DNA of 64,000 nucleotides from Steromphala cineraria (GCA_916613615.1 OU744725.1:59156575-59220574), one strand, 5' to 3'. Positions 25,475 to 38,165 are shown, counted from the stretch's first letter. Translations and numbers: made by a program. The notes: generated from the letters alone by a model not told the origin.

Positions 25475-25894
25475 TACCGTAATTTCTCTATTAATTCGAC
25501 ATCTCTAATAATTCGACCACATACTATTATTCTGAGGTCACAAATTCAAATCACATCTAAAAATTCAATCAACTGTCAAAAGTTAATGTTCCTGTGATTC
25601 AACCACCGCTGAAAATCATGGTTTAATTTGCAAAAAAAATTAATTAATAATTGCAATGTGTAATTTTCTCTGCTGCAGTAATCAATTAATAATATATTCA
25701 TTAGATCTGGCATTTTCATGTGGTCATCTATGGAAACTATGTATTAATTATATATAATATAACTTTCTGATATCTATCTAATATTTCAACCATAATACCT
25801 AATGAGCCACCAAAAGTGAAATTAGTTCAACCATAGACAATTTCTAAAAATCTTTTGAAAATTTTAGGGTCGAATTAATAGAGAAATTACGGTA
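25475..25894. mobile_element. TA-flanked inverted-repeat element, copy 1
   Basis: The left end TACCGTAATTTCTCTATTAA(TTCGAC) and right end (GTCGAA)TTAATAGAGAAATTACGGTA are perfect inverted repeats of about 25 bp with TA at both outer ends. A TA duplication is typical of Tc1/mariner-type elements. The 420 bp element has no transposase. Confidence 0.8.
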
Positions 25895-26049
25895 ACAGGA
25901 AAAAAGCTTATTCCCATTTAATCTAACTTTTTTTCAACTAACAGTAAAATTCTCTTACTACTTTCTTTATCAAAGCAAGCAGCACAAATTTGAGTAATCC
26001 ATTATTACGCATATTATATATATAATTTTAAGATATTTGCTTATTTCTT

Positions 26050-26412
26050 TTAAAGGGGCAGTAGCACGTTTTTAAGGGGAATATAAGGCAATGTGAAGAA
26101 AATGAAAATAAATGGTTCAAATTGAAAAACAATGTATTGAAATTAATGAAGCAGTAATAAATCACATATATGATGTAAAGTTTAGCCATGCGATTACTTT
26201 TTCTTACATGAAATGAATTACAGGTGTTCACACATAAATGGTAACAAATGGACTTTATGTGAATTTTTATTATTCGTTCTCTGACTATGGATGATTGATT
26301 TGTGTAATGAGATTTTTGACACTATCAAAACATTACATTTAGCTTTATGTACAATTATCAGAGAAAAATTTTAAATACAAAATTTTCAAAAAACGTGCTA
26401 CTGCACCTTTAA
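26050..26412. mobile_element. TTAA-flanked inverted-repeat element (family 1)
   Basis: Complete copy with both termini (right end one substitution, CTGCACC) and TTAA on both sides. Confidence 0.84.
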
Positions 26413-26424
26413 GAACATCAAAAG

Positions 26425-26560
26425 AAAATACCATCATTTTCTTAAAAGGGATCATTTGATCTCTCATTGGCCTCTAGAGATACTTAACATGACAATACAC
26501 AATTCTTAAGAAACATCTGTGACAGTTCTTTCTTCCCCTTGTGCTGTACATCTATATAAT
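26425..26560. repeat. Inverted copy of the 19.7 kb segment
   Basis: Reverse complement of 19690-19840, starting right after the family 1 element that ends at 26412. Confidence 0.8.
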
Positions 26561-27647
26561 CTATAGTACTTCGCAATGTATCGCGATGTGAATTTTACTA
26601 AAAACAGATCCAAAATTTCCGGACAGTTCCTTCATTCATTACTTTTTCCTTTATATCTTGTCTTGAAATATCGAAACTTAAATAAAATAGATTAATTTTT
26701 AAAATTATTTTTCCTAGAAAATTCTTAACTTGATTTAGCATCGTTTTTGGCACATGAGAATGCAAGGAAACATTAAAAGAATTGTAAGGATATTTAATAC
26801 TTTTGTTTATTGTCAGCATAACTTCCATAAACAAGGAAAAACATTATTTTTCCTTGAAAAAACATCAATAACTGATTGGTAAGTTTTGTGTCACCAAGGA
26901 ACAGAATAATGTCATGACATTATGTCAATGTAAAACTAACATCTAATATGATTAGGTTTGGTGGCTGGTTTGTTCAAACATATCCATGGTTACGTTTTCT
27001 AAGCAAATATCTGGTGTTGACTTTGCATGACATAGTTGTTCATCAAATCCCACATGCTAACTGGACAAGCCAGACTATTTCCTCAGACAAGAATTAATCC
27101 CTCAATACCAAAACACATCACCCATAGAATAATGTAATGAAAAAAAATAGTTTAACAAAAACCAACATTTTATCTTGGGCATTTTAGAATTCCAACAATG
27201 AAAAACAACTGTGATCATTTGTCCAGGATTTTGGTTTTTTTATGTTTGGCAATACATATTTGTGTAACACTTTTTTTGTAACTAATCAAAAAAGGCGGCG
27301 CTTGATGACCTGTCTAAACGGTATGCAAGGATAGCATTAGATTTGAAATTGATCTGTAACAAATGCACTTTTTCATTAATGACAAATTGATAAAGTGATT
27401 TGACATTGAAGTAAACACAAAGCAAAACAGAAATGAATCGTTTAACTCTCTGTGTGGCAAATCCTCATCTAAGGTCATTCTATCAGCCTCAATGGCTTAT
27501 TTATAAACTCTATGAAGAACCATTTTATAATAAATGTATAAGTCAAAAGCAAAAAAACTCCAATTGCAAACTCATCTTCAATACATTTCCCTATAAGAGT
27601 GTCCCTTGAGTACATTTGTAATTGAATATAAACTGTATTCCACTTAC
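26561..27647. other. AT-rich intron, nothing certain
   Basis: Only short random frames; borders the candidate alternative first exon at 27648-27732. Confidence 0.4.
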
Positions 27648-27732
27648 CGTTCATCTTGTTTAACAAAAGTATCACATGTGCCAAGTTAAGCTTTCCTAAT
27701 GATAGAATTGAATAACATGACTGGCCAACCAT
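27648..27732 (-). other. Candidate alternative first exon, 28 codons with hydrophobic stretch
   Basis: On the minus strand an open frame starts at 27732 and reaches donor AACG|GTAAGT (last base 27648) in phase 1, compatible with the 19651 acceptor. It would encode MVGQSCYSILSLGK, a short hydrophobic run (NLAHVILLL), then NKMN. A second in-frame ATG at 27654 has A at -3. No conserved domain. It may be coincidental. Confidence 0.18.
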
Positions 27733-28867
27733 AGAAGAAATTTTCTAAAGCTTAACTTCATGGCCGTTAATAAAAAGCCTGTCAGACAGGTTCTAGAAGA
27801 ATTGGAACTTGTAATGCTTTGGGAGTCATACAGACTTAGACAAGGGGTTGAGACTCTAACTATTCTATGTATATCTCTTGCATGCTATAATATTGAATAT
27901 ACATCTACACAGAACTAACAAAGATGTTAAATACCCAGAGACCATTACCCTCTTGCATATAGCTTACTCATTATGTTACTATTACATTTACAACTCCTAG
28001 TAAATGTAGCTTTAGAAGGCAATCCTTTTACACTAACTTTTAATGTAATGGTTTTTGATATCTTTATTGTCAAAGAAGGACCCTGTACTCATTTCTCTCT
28101 GCAGGCTTTGGTCAAATATTTTACAGTAGACATTGAAAAAGCATGGAGAGAGAGTTCCACCCTGTTGAACTCCTGTGTGTTTGAATGGTAAATACAGTCA
28201 ATATAGTCACCGATATTTCTTCTGATATCAAAGTTTATGTTATATGTGAATTGTTGGATCTGGTTGACAAAGATAAAAGAATAGAATTAAGTTCAGCCTT
28301 TAACATTATTGTAATTCTAATAGAAATGAGGTTGAAAATTATATACAATATTAAGAGACATTTCCAGTTATATTTTATTATCTTACTGTAACTTCATTGA
28401 ATAAGTGTCTGAAAATTTTATAGTTTAAGTCAAAGTTCACATAATCTTTTGAGTGAATATTGAGATTGTGCATGAAAACAATATTTTCAAACACCATAAA
28501 TTATACTTACCAAGAATTCAAACATTCATATAGGTTCAAAACTAATCTTCACGAGCGTGATAATCTTATATGTTCCAAATTTTCGATAAACAACGTCATA
28601 AACATCTGTTTATCACAAGGAGATTAACCCGCCAAATCACCAACCATCGCTATAATGCACTTTCAAACAGGCTAGGTACCTACTGGCTAAAAATATCTGC
28701 ATCTCAAACCTGCTTGACTAACCAGCTAACTGGTGCAGAACTCTTCACAGTATTTCCTCCTTCAACAGGGCACAGCAAACTTATAAGAAACATTGTAAGA
28801 AGCAAAACTCAGACTCTTTCTTACATTCTTACAATTGGTTTCCCTTTGAATACTGTAAAATCTACTA

Positions 28868-29080
28868 CAGGGGTCGAAATTAGTCCTATTGGGGTACTAG
28901 TCATTTGGACTAGTGCATTCCTGTGAGCATTAGCCAAAAGATAGTCTGTTTAGCCAAATACATAGATATAATCATATTTTCTTTAAATTCCACTAGTCCT
29001 TCGGACTACCAATGATTGCACTTTACTAGCCCAGCATCTTTTTCACTAGCCATTGGCTACCGGGCTAATTTCGAACCCTG
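28868..29080. mobile_element. Short inverted-repeat element with TACTA direct repeats
   Basis: The left end CAGGGGTCGAAATTAG and right end CTAATTTCGAACCCTG are inverted repeats with one mismatch, flanked by TACTA at 28863-28867 and 29081-29085. The interior is rich in CTAGTCC/GGACTAG palindromes. The CAGGG terminus is hAT-like; a 5 bp duplication is shorter than the usual 8 bp, so the superfamily is uncertain. Confidence 0.72.
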
Positions 29081-29085
29081 TACTA

Positions 29086-30059
29086 TGCAATACTATTGTA
29101 ATTTCTTACATCTACCTGCTGTAATAACTGACATGTTTGAAATGGGTGGTAAGCATATTTTACCAGGTATTTTTCACCTGAGCAAGTTTCCCGTTACCCT
29201 GGTTACTTTTTACATAATCTGAGATATTTGAAAATTAAATGGTTAAGTATACAATATACATAAATTCGAATTCATTTGACACAACAAAACATGTAATTGT
29301 TTATTTCACAGTACGCACAAATAATGCTAAAACCTTCATTCCTTGGCTGTAAAGCAGTATTTTGTGATGTTTAAGCGACACCAGTTTCCTTCAGTTAATA
29401 AGAAATTGTTTAGTTATCTACCAATACTCTTTTTCACTCAACAGATAGGCTTAAAGGAGCATAAAATGCTGACCTACATTATAAGCATTACATACTATGA
29501 CAATACTGACATTAACGCCTATTGAAATCAGTTTCATAAGATTTGTTTCTTATTCCAACATTAACATTAACATCCAACATCAAGACTATTTTCAGACATT
29601 AGTATAACAATACATTGTTTAGCCTTTTCCATCATAACAATCCATCATTAACTGAATACCTATCAATCACTGAAATTTCACAAAACTGAAATCAAACATA
29701 GCCTTGTCACATATGGAACATCACTACAAAGCAACAAATTTCTTGAAATGCAATAACTTACCTGTATAATCACCTTCAGGAAAAACTCATGAAAGTGTAT
29801 CCGAGATGATCAAAATAACATTCAAACTAAGACAACAACACACCTGTGTGACAGGTAAATCCAAGACAAGACGTGAGGTAAAATATCCGCCACTTTCACT
29901 CAGATGCAGTGAGCGCTGTACACATACCTCAGAACAAGTCATGTGAGGCCACTTGAAAGGATAAATATTGCCAACTCCCAAAATCACATAGCTATTCTTC
30001 TTTTATCGCAAATATGAGCAGTTTACAGGTCCTCAGAAATAAAACCTATATTGAAATAC
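29086..30059. other. AT-rich sequence with one strong donor-like site
   Basis: On the minus strand TTATACAG|GTAAGT (last exon base about 29763) is a perfect donor, but the frame that would be phase 1 is closed by a stop just upstream with no ATG between. Otherwise nothing recognised. Confidence 0.35.
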
Positions 30060-30600
30060 TCTACTTCTTATACGTAATAAATTTGAATTTACATAGCTAA
30101 ATTTGTTTTGTTACTTTTTATTTTAATTACACCTTACAACTAAAACATATATATATATCATCTAAACATATATTTATATACAGAATATATAGTAATTTGC
30201 AACAAATAAGTTTATTTAAATTTACGTAGCTAAATGTGTTTTAATACTTTTATTTAAATTACACCTTACATCTAAAACGTGTATAATAGCATCTAAACAT
30301 TTACTTGATACTTACTGAATAAATAGAAATTTGCTACAAATAATTATTTAAATTTACATAGCTATATATAATTATGTATCTTGTCACTTTTAGTAGGATT
30401 ACACCTTACTAAAAATTTCTATATGTCATCTAAACATATACTTACATACTGAATATATAGTAATTTGCAACAAATAAGTATTAGAATTAACATAGCTAAT
30501 TATGTTTTGCTACCTCTAGTTTCATAAACTTTCATAACACCTTACAAGTAAAGAAGTGTATATGTCATCTAAATATGTACTTACGAAGTGAATATATATA
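30060..30600. repeat. Tandem array, ~133 bp unit, four copies
   Basis: TTTAC(A/G)TAGCTA recurs at about 30088, 30220, 30353 and 30487. Units also share ACACCTTAC, CATCTAAACATAT and AGTAATTTGCAACAAATAA. Confidence 0.85.
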
Positions 30601-31428
30601 GTCCAAAATTACTCCTCCTGACCTAAATAGTTCTCATAGTAACGTTTTCCAAACTACACCATGTAGATATAAGAGGGTTTGGTCCTCTCTGTATCTGCCA
30701 GTATGTTTATAGTACCCTAGATAGTCGATGTACATCTATATAAATGCCACCTCCCCACTACTATATAAACTCTCTGGAGTGTTCTTTATACACATGGAGT
30801 AGGCCATGACCTTTCATGTTGCTTTCAACATTATCATATTTTGCGAAACATGTCAAGCAAGTTTTTTCTTTTTTTCATAAAAGTTTTGAATTTAAGAACC
30901 TTGTTTAACTTGTTTTAAAACTCAAGCCTCATGCATGTGGAGAAGTGATTTAACACAGTTTGAGATTTGTAATAATCTTAAAATTATATGTTTATTTTCA
31001 AAATGTCAATATCCTTATGACCTGTTTAATGTCAACATTGTTTTACAGTTTGCAGGGGTTAAACTATCGGAAAACAATGTCAACAACTAAAGGAGGAAAT
31101 AGAGCAATTTTGGAGCATGTCAGTTGGTTGAATAAATCCATATAAGAAGAAAATGATAAGTCATGATCATAAATGTCAAATCAAAAAGTAAATCCAAAGA
31201 TAAGAAGTCATTTATATTTTGAATACTGGTTATAAAACTTAATTGAGCAACAAATTCACTTTCTTCCTCTGTCACTTTTTAGTCAAAATTTGACAAGGTA
31301 ACGCTGTTGTTAGTCTAACCCAGAGTTTGTAAGTAAAATATTGTAGATCTAGCCAATGGCCTCATGATTTAGTATATTGGTTTAGGGCAAAACTGCATAA
31401 CCCATCATTGTTGAAGCTAGTCTATTTC
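30601..31428. other. Intronic sequence, nothing recognised
   Basis: A slightly less AT-rich patch at 30600-30800 has no open splice-compatible frame. Confidence 0.45.
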
Positions 31429-31794
31429 TTAAAGGGGCAGTAGCACGTTTTTTGATAAATTTATATTTTAAATTTGTCACTGATAAATGTAAGTTAATGT
31501 TAAATGTATTATTTTGACAGTGTCAAAAATCTCATTACACAAGCCAATCATCCATAGTCAGAGGACAAAGTATAAAGATTCACATAAAATCCATTGGCAG
31601 CCATTTTTTTTTTAACACCTTTAATTCATTTTGTGTAAGAAAAAGGAATCGCATGGCTAAACTTTTCGTTATATATTAGGATTATTACTGCTCCATTTAG
31701 TCTAAATACATTGTCTTTCAATTGGAACCATTTATTTTCATTTTCCTGAAATCACCTTATATTCCCCCTAAAAACGTGCTACTGCCCCTTTAAA
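31429..31794. mobile_element. TTAA-flanked inverted-repeat element (family 1)
   Basis: Complete copy, about 365 bp, with well-preserved termini and TTAA on both sides. Confidence 0.86.
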
Positions 31795-32290
31795 CTAAAT
31801 TCAGACTTGCCTGAAATAAAACTTTTAAAAAGCATGAACAGCATCTAACCTTTAAAAACTAGTTTCTTTGAGGTTTATTTTCAATATTTGATTAAAAAAA
31901 AATAATTTTAAAATATATTTATAAATTTTTGAAAATGGGATTAAGAGTTTAATGTGCTGTAGAAATGCTATTTCTCTATAACCATCTGGCCAGGGATGAT
32001 ATTGGTAAAGATTTTACAACTACCGAGTCTGTCATTCATAAAAATACTTAAAGGAGCCTTCTTAAGTCTATAAGATATGGGCAAGTCTGGCTACCCAAGT
32101 ATGTTCTTGACTTTCTTTCAAAATTCAAAATCAAATACGGGTACTAAACAAATTTTCCAGGTAAAGTTACTTTTACTAGGTCAACTATTTTCTACCAACC
32201 ACCATATATTAAGAGAGAATTTCTGTCAGTTCTATCCAACAGTTGTATATATCCACATAGCTAGCATTCTTCTACAGCTAGTACATGATA

Positions 32291-32480
32291 ACTAGTCTGT
32301 CATCCAGACACTAGAGCAAAAATATTCAATTGACGACAAACTCAGTCTAGAAAAGCTTAGCAAGTTAAGAAAGCTCAGTTAAAGCATCTTCTGGGCTCCA
32401 TTTTGTTATCATACATGAATTGTTTATATATGTTGTCAATATTGAAAAAAAATACTTCTGAGACTAAATGATAGTCTAGA
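32291..32480. mobile_element. CTAGACTG-type short element, copy 2
   Basis: Full copy of the element at 13924, immediately followed by a further copy in the same orientation. Confidence 0.65.
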
Positions 32481-32684
32481 TAACTAGTCTGTTTTCCTGA
32501 CCCTAGAGCAAAAATATTCAATTGACGACCAACCCAGTCTAGAAAAGCTTAGCAAGTCTAGAACGCTCAGTTAAAGCATCTTTAATAAAAAAAATATGGG
32601 CTCCATTTTTTTATTATACATGAATTGTTTAAATATGTTGTCAATAATGAAAAAAATTATTCTGAGACTAAATGTGAGTCTAGA
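32481..32684. mobile_element. CTAGACTG-type short element, copy 3
   Basis: Tandem copy next to 32291-32480, with a small A-rich insertion near 32590. Confidence 0.65.
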
Positions 32685-33352
32685 TTGATGATGAAAGACA
32701 TTTTTGGTCAAATGAGATGTATGTTGATTGTCCTTTGAAAAGGCTTTACATCCTTTGAAAAGCAAATATTCCAAGCACTTCTAAAATAGTATTTGTGAGA
32801 ATAATGGGTGACTATGATTAATGGGTTCCATCACTATTTTTGTGGCATTATATCCAATAAATACATGTGTGTGAAAGGCCATTTAGCAAAAGGAGATCTT
32901 GAGAAGTTGTACATGAAATCAGTAATTTAAATGTCTATCTAAAAAATAATATCAACATTAGTGCTGCAATTATCACATGCCTTATGCGATTTCAATGACA
33001 TTAAAATAAGTTTGAAAAGTAGTCCTCGCGTAAACAATAAATAACATGTAACCATAATAATAACAAGCAGACAGAGTCGTCTATATCCCCCGCCATTTGG
33101 AATATTTTAACGAAAAAAAACATGACTTTGAATTTTAAGTATCTCCGATTTCTGGTGTCGTAAATTGTCACAACTTACAATTTCAAAGAAACTGCAAAAA
33201 ATGATAATCCAAACAAGTTCAAACCCCAAAAAGGCACATCTACACATAATGATTGATCCATACACCAAGTTTGGTTGAGCTAGGTCTCAAGGTTTTCAAG
33301 TTCTGCTCCAGAAACAAAATCTTAAGTATAGTTTCCATGTAAACAGCTAAAA

Positions 33353-33884
33353 TTAAAATAGAGCCATTGGCTCTGTAACTCATCAGGCTTCATATCATTT
33401 GTGCTTATTGGTGTGGCAAATGTGGTTCCCCCCTTACTCTTTATCCTCTTAATCTAACTTAGGAGACTGCACAGAAAGTTTTAGCTTTCTACTAAGGCCT
33501 AATTCTCTTTGAGAAAAAGAGGAAATAAAAATGCAAAGAAGTTGAAAACCCCAAAAGGCACATCTCCACAGGATGCCCGTTGCACATACCAAGTTTCGTC
33601 GAGCTAGGTCTCACTGTTTTGGAGTTGTGCTCCGGAAAAGAAATCCTATGTTACGTTTCCATGGAAACGGGTAAAAATAAAAATGCAAAGAAGTTGAAAA
33701 CCAAAAAAGGCATATCTCCACATGATGCCCATTGCACATACCAAGTTTTGTCAAGCTAGGTCTCACCGTTTTGGAGTTGTGCTCCGGAAACATTATCGGG
33801 ACAGACGGACGGACGGACGGACGAACGGACGGAGACCATTTCAATATCCCCCCCCAACTACGTTTGGTGGGGGATAATAATGAT
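33353..33884. repeat. Dispersed repeat, copy 2, ending in GGAC microsatellite
   Basis: The same AGAGCCATTGGCTCTGTAAC start. Inside is a direct duplication of about 130 bp (AAGTTGAAAACC ... GAGCTAGGTCTCA ... TGTGCTCCGGAAA), then (GGAC)n at 33802-33832 and CCCCCCAACTACG. This architecture is common in mollusc intergenic DNA. Confidence 0.65.
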
Positions 33885-34196
33885 AATGAGGATATTTTTA
33901 TGGCACCTTTTCCAGGTAACCTAGCCGCTCAAAGCGCTACCATCATAATACTAAAAGGAATTGTACTTTCAAAGCAGCATACAAGGGCTAAGCGCAACCT
34001 TAAGGCCCCTACATTCTTTTTTCAGGTACCCATTTAAACAGCTGTGTGGACAGGGTGCAATGTGGATGAAGTGCCTTGCCCAGGGACACAACACAGTTTA
34101 AGACCCAGGTCACGAATTGTTGGTGTCTCCACCGGGATTCGAACCGGGTTGTTGCGTGAGAGGCCAGCATGCTAACCACTACACCACTGTGCTCCA
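33885..34196 (-). mobile_element. tRNA-derived SINE, copy 2
   Basis: The minus-strand head has the perfect B-box GGTTCGAATCC, the same A-box (GTGGTGTAGTGGTTAGC) and the body CTGGGCAAGGCACTT as copy 1. The 3' end is GGTAGCGCTTTGAGCGGC... and a TTATCATTATTATC tail. An LINE-like 3' tail (GCGCT...) is typical of SINEs that borrow LINE machinery. Confidence 0.8.
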
Positions 34197-34556
34197 TCAT
34201 GATAAATAATCTACATCATGACAGTCACAGTATATTGGTACAGAATTATAACAAGTTTCAGAATCTCAGTACTATATTTACACAAAGTGTTTATCATCTC
34301 TACATCCATATCAATAGATACATAGATATGTATAGAAATGTAAAATGATAACAGATGTAAATATCAATGTTAAGCTACTATATGAAATAACTTGTATGTT
34401 AAGTCAGAACGTTATGATTATCGGAGTCAGTAATAAATTTATCCCAGAGTCCTGCATCAAATTCTCATGATAAAGGAATCATGAATTTATAAGCTGTGGC
34501 TCACTGAATGCATTTTTGTTGTTGTACTACTACTTGCCTGCTTATTGAGGGACTTA

Positions 34557-34877
34557 CTTAAAGGGACAGTTCTTTCGGGGTAATTTTCGTGGAAATAAAA
34601 TTCAAGGTGACATTCAAGTATTATTTTGTTATAATTTCATGATTTTAACACACAATCCAATTGAAACCTTGTACCTTTGGTAGTAATTTTATAGATTTAA
34701 TTTCGACAACTTGATAAAGAAGAACACACACTGTTGACAATGTTGACTAGTTTCATAGTGATAATCTGTAAATGAACAGTTTTATTAATCGGTCAAAACT
34801 TATTAAAAAGGTTATTGGTACAATACTGAAAATTTTGTAACAGTACAGATAGATACACTGATAGATCCGCCACTTTA
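34557..34877. mobile_element. Second TTAA-type element family, copy 2
   Basis: Reverse-orientation copy of the element at 4076-4460, slightly shorter, with the same ends. It lies about 90 bp left of a family 1 element. Confidence 0.65.
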
Positions 34878-34967
34878 AATCTGCTTTGACTAAAAAACAT
34901 TGAGGAAGCAGAGACCCCAAACTCAGCAGGTCATATTGGTAGATTTATATAGTAACACTCAAAGTTG

Positions 34968-35331
34968 TTAAAGGGGCAGTAGCACGTTTTTAGGGTGAAT
35001 ATAAGGTGATGTCAGGAAAATGAAAATTAATGGTTCCAATTGAAAGACAATGTGTTTAAACTAAATGAAGCAGTTATAATTCAAATATATAATGGAAAGT
35101 TTAGCCATGCGATTCCTTTTTCTTACACAAAATGAATTAAAGGTGTTCAAAAAAAATGGCCGCCAATCGATTTTATGAGAATCTTCATACTTTGTCCTCT
35201 GACTATGGATGATTGGTTTGTGTAATGAGATTTTTGACACTGTCAAAATGATACATTTAGCATCAACTTACAATTATCAGTGAAACATTTAAAATATAAA
35301 ATTATAAAAAAACGTGCTACTGCCCCTTTAA
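34968..35331. mobile_element. TTAA-flanked inverted-repeat element (family 1)
   Basis: Complete, well-preserved copy with TTAA at both ends, followed directly by an (AT)n microsatellite at 35332-35348. Confidence 0.86.
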
Positions 35332-35598
35332 TGTATATATATATATATGTTTTTTTGCATTATATTAATAATTATAAGTAAACACAAAGCACATAACTGG
35401 TTTGTCATAGATATGACATCATTCTGTCTAATAAAAATAGTTATTACATTTTGCATTGTGTTGTCCTATCTTTATTACATCTAATCATTCTTCATTTATA
35501 TAAAGGAAACAACAGATAATAAAGTGCTTGTGTGACCAATTGTCACTTAAGTTAAGGTTGTGTTTTGTTTATCTTTCTAAACAGACTTCCATGTTATA

Positions 35599-36003
35599 TA
35601 CCGTAATTTCTCTATTAATTCAACCTTCATATTTTCAAAAGATTTTCTGAAAATGTCTATGGTTAAACTATTTTTCACTTTTGATCGCTCATTCGCCACC
35701 ATGGTTGAAATGTTAGATAAATAAGAACATGTGTAATTTAAGTTTTATTGATGCATGACCACATAATAATTGAAATGTCTTCATAATAAAGATATTTGGA
35801 TTTCTAAAGTCGATATTATTACGCTATGTAATTTTTTTCATATCAAACAATGATTTTAAGCAAGCGATGTGTCATAGAAGCATCAATTTTAAGGACTTTT
35901 GACACTTTGTTGAAATTTTGGAAGTAATTTGAATTTGTGACCTCACTAAAATATGATGTGGTTGAATTATTATAAATGTCAAATTAATAGAGAAATTACG
36001 GTA
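35599..36003. mobile_element. TA-flanked inverted-repeat element, copy 2
   Basis: Same termini as the element at 25475 in opposite internal orientation (AACTATTTTTCACTTTTG block versus its complement), with TA at both ends. Confidence 0.8.
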
Positions 36004-37051
36004 TATTGCTTGTATCTGATGAAGTTCTATTCTACATAGAAGTTATCTTTACAATCAACTTAACAAAGTGCAATAACTTCATCTGTTGTTTACCCACATA
36101 TAACAATGATTGACTTAAAAGAAGTTGATAATGTGATGATAAAATGACATCACAATGTGATGATCAGTGTTATTTTGAAAAAGCACTTTTGTGCTCTGAA
36201 ATAGGATACTTGTACAGATTACTTTTAATTAATTTATAAGATAATTCATTTTAAGTCATGTGCCATCCAAAATTTGTGGCTTTGTGCAAAAATCTGCAGT
36301 AGGTTAAAATAAAAGTACCGAGGGTACAGAAGCTCACCTTAAAATGAATGTTGTGGTATTGGTTTAATTATACATGTAACCATCTTTTATATAATTGATT
36401 ATGGCTGCCATCATGATTTTTTTATCTTTTAAAATACTAGTCTTCTTTTGGAAACGACTAGAGCTTGAACAAACATTAATACACGAATGATATAATCATG
36501 ATAAGTTAACAAGCAGTAGGTTTTTGTATAACTTTTTTGTATATCTATGGCTGAATTGGTGACCATCTTGTACTTTTTAATCTTCAAAATGCTACTTTTA
36601 TGTGGGCATCCGTATTAATTTCATTATGATATCTTGATTGGTTTAGGTGTATCCATTTAAATGTCATTCATTACTAACAGGATGGTGGCCACTTACATTT
36701 GTTTTGTAGTGAATCATTAATATGATTTCAAGATTATTTCACTGATGGTTATGCTGCATGGGATATTGAGAATCCCAAAAGTACAGATTTTTCAAGGAAA
36801 ATGAATGACTGATTGAGAGGAAAGTCATAATAAATGCATAAGACACGTTTATTTTGTTCACATAATATTTACATGTCAAGTGACCATGAGATGTCTTTCA
36901 TTAAAGTATCAATTTATTTAACACTCATACAGTACTATAATGGTAAACATTTTTGCATTGTCAAATCAACAGAGAGATATGACAAATCAAATTTCCTTAC
37001 TTTTCTTACTAAACCCTTTTCGATTTTCATCTGCATATTCATTCCACCTCA

Positions 37052-37790
37052 ACTTATCATGTAGATTGCTAAACACAAAGCTTATTGTAGACAAGTTTTG
37101 TGTAAGTTGTTATTCTTAGAAAGAACATATCACTGTCATGAGAATACAAGTCCATAACATTTATTGCATACACATGGGCCATGGCCATATAGCATAATGC
37201 TCTACCATATCAATTGGGTCAGGTTGATTATGCAACAGACTAGCAGCTGACACTGTGATGCTAGCAGCCTGCCTTGGGATGTGTATTTGACAGCATAGTG
37301 GAATATCTGAACTCTGGTTGACCCCTTATGTGTGGTATTTAAAGGAATAAAAGGGAAATACCATTGTTTAAAATTTAACATGATGTTTAATGTGATTGGG
37401 TTTTTGCAGCTAGTTGCCATAAAGATTTTAAACAAATTAATCAATTATGTTTGTCTTTCATCTTAATTTTTTTTAGAAACACTTAAAAATATAGAACAAC
37501 TTGCACGACAATCTTAAATATTCAATATTTAAGATAATATTATGATTAGTAAGTTCAAATTAGAGAATTTATATGGTGCCAGTGATCACTTGATGAAAGC
37601 TTAAAATTTAATAATAATGACATACTACAATTTAGAAAGTATATCTAGATTGGTTTAGGAGGAGTAGTCTTTTTCGTGAAATCTAATTGAAAAGTCAATA
37701 TGGCTGCTATTGCGGCCATCTTGGATTCTCAAAACTGAAACGTCTACCTTTCTGTGCGGAATCACTATAGGTATAACATACTACAATATA
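37052..37790. repeat. ~700 bp direct duplication, left copy
   Basis: Matches 38726-39416 through TTGTGTAAGTTGTTATTCTT, CAATTGGGTCAGGTTGATTA, ACACTGTGATGCTAGCAGCC and GTGATTGGGTTTTTGCAGCT. Indels include a CACTGTGGACTCTACAG stretch only in the right copy. Confidence 0.85.
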
Positions 37791-37909
37791 ATAAAAAAAT
37801 ACTCACTTTTCAGAATGATATCTTAATTGATTTAGTAGGAGAAGTACTTGGCCTGAAATCTAATTGAAAAATAATGACTTCTATGTTGACATGTTGTTCC
37901 CAGAGCCCC

Positions 37910-38165
37910 TTCAGCATGATACAATTATCATTTAGTTTTACAGGTTTTCATAAAACATATGGTATTGGAACTGGAACCTGATACAAATTACCTCTTTCTA
38001 CAATAACTTATGTAGATTACTGTACATAATAGCAGATTCAGCATGATACAATTATCATTTAGTTTTACAGGTTTTCATAAAACATATGGTATTGGAACTG
38101 GAACCTGATACAAATTACCTCTTTCTACAATAACTTATGTAGATTACTGTACATAAAAGCAGATT
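37910..38165. repeat. Perfect-looking 128 bp tandem duplication
   Basis: TTCAGCATGATACAATTATC starts at 37910 and again at 38038. The two units are almost identical (one A/T difference seen near the end), implying a recent event inside the older duplication. Confidence 0.9.

Noticed and set aside
28570..28926. 118-codon plus-strand frame
   Set aside because: No recognisable domain, no splice or promoter support, and its end runs into the short TACTA-flanked element.
29700..29987. Minus-strand exon ending at a perfect donor near 29763
   Set aside because: The frame that would suit the downstream phase 1 acceptor has a stop just before the donor and no ATG after it; kept only as a donor-like site.
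35061..35246. Conserved ~60-70 codon minus-strand frame (FCVRKRNRMAKL) recurring at 26.0, 35.1, 51.5 and 55.3 kb
   Set aside because: It is the antisense reading of the family 1 TTAA element interior; the similarity comes from repeat copies, and other copies have stops.
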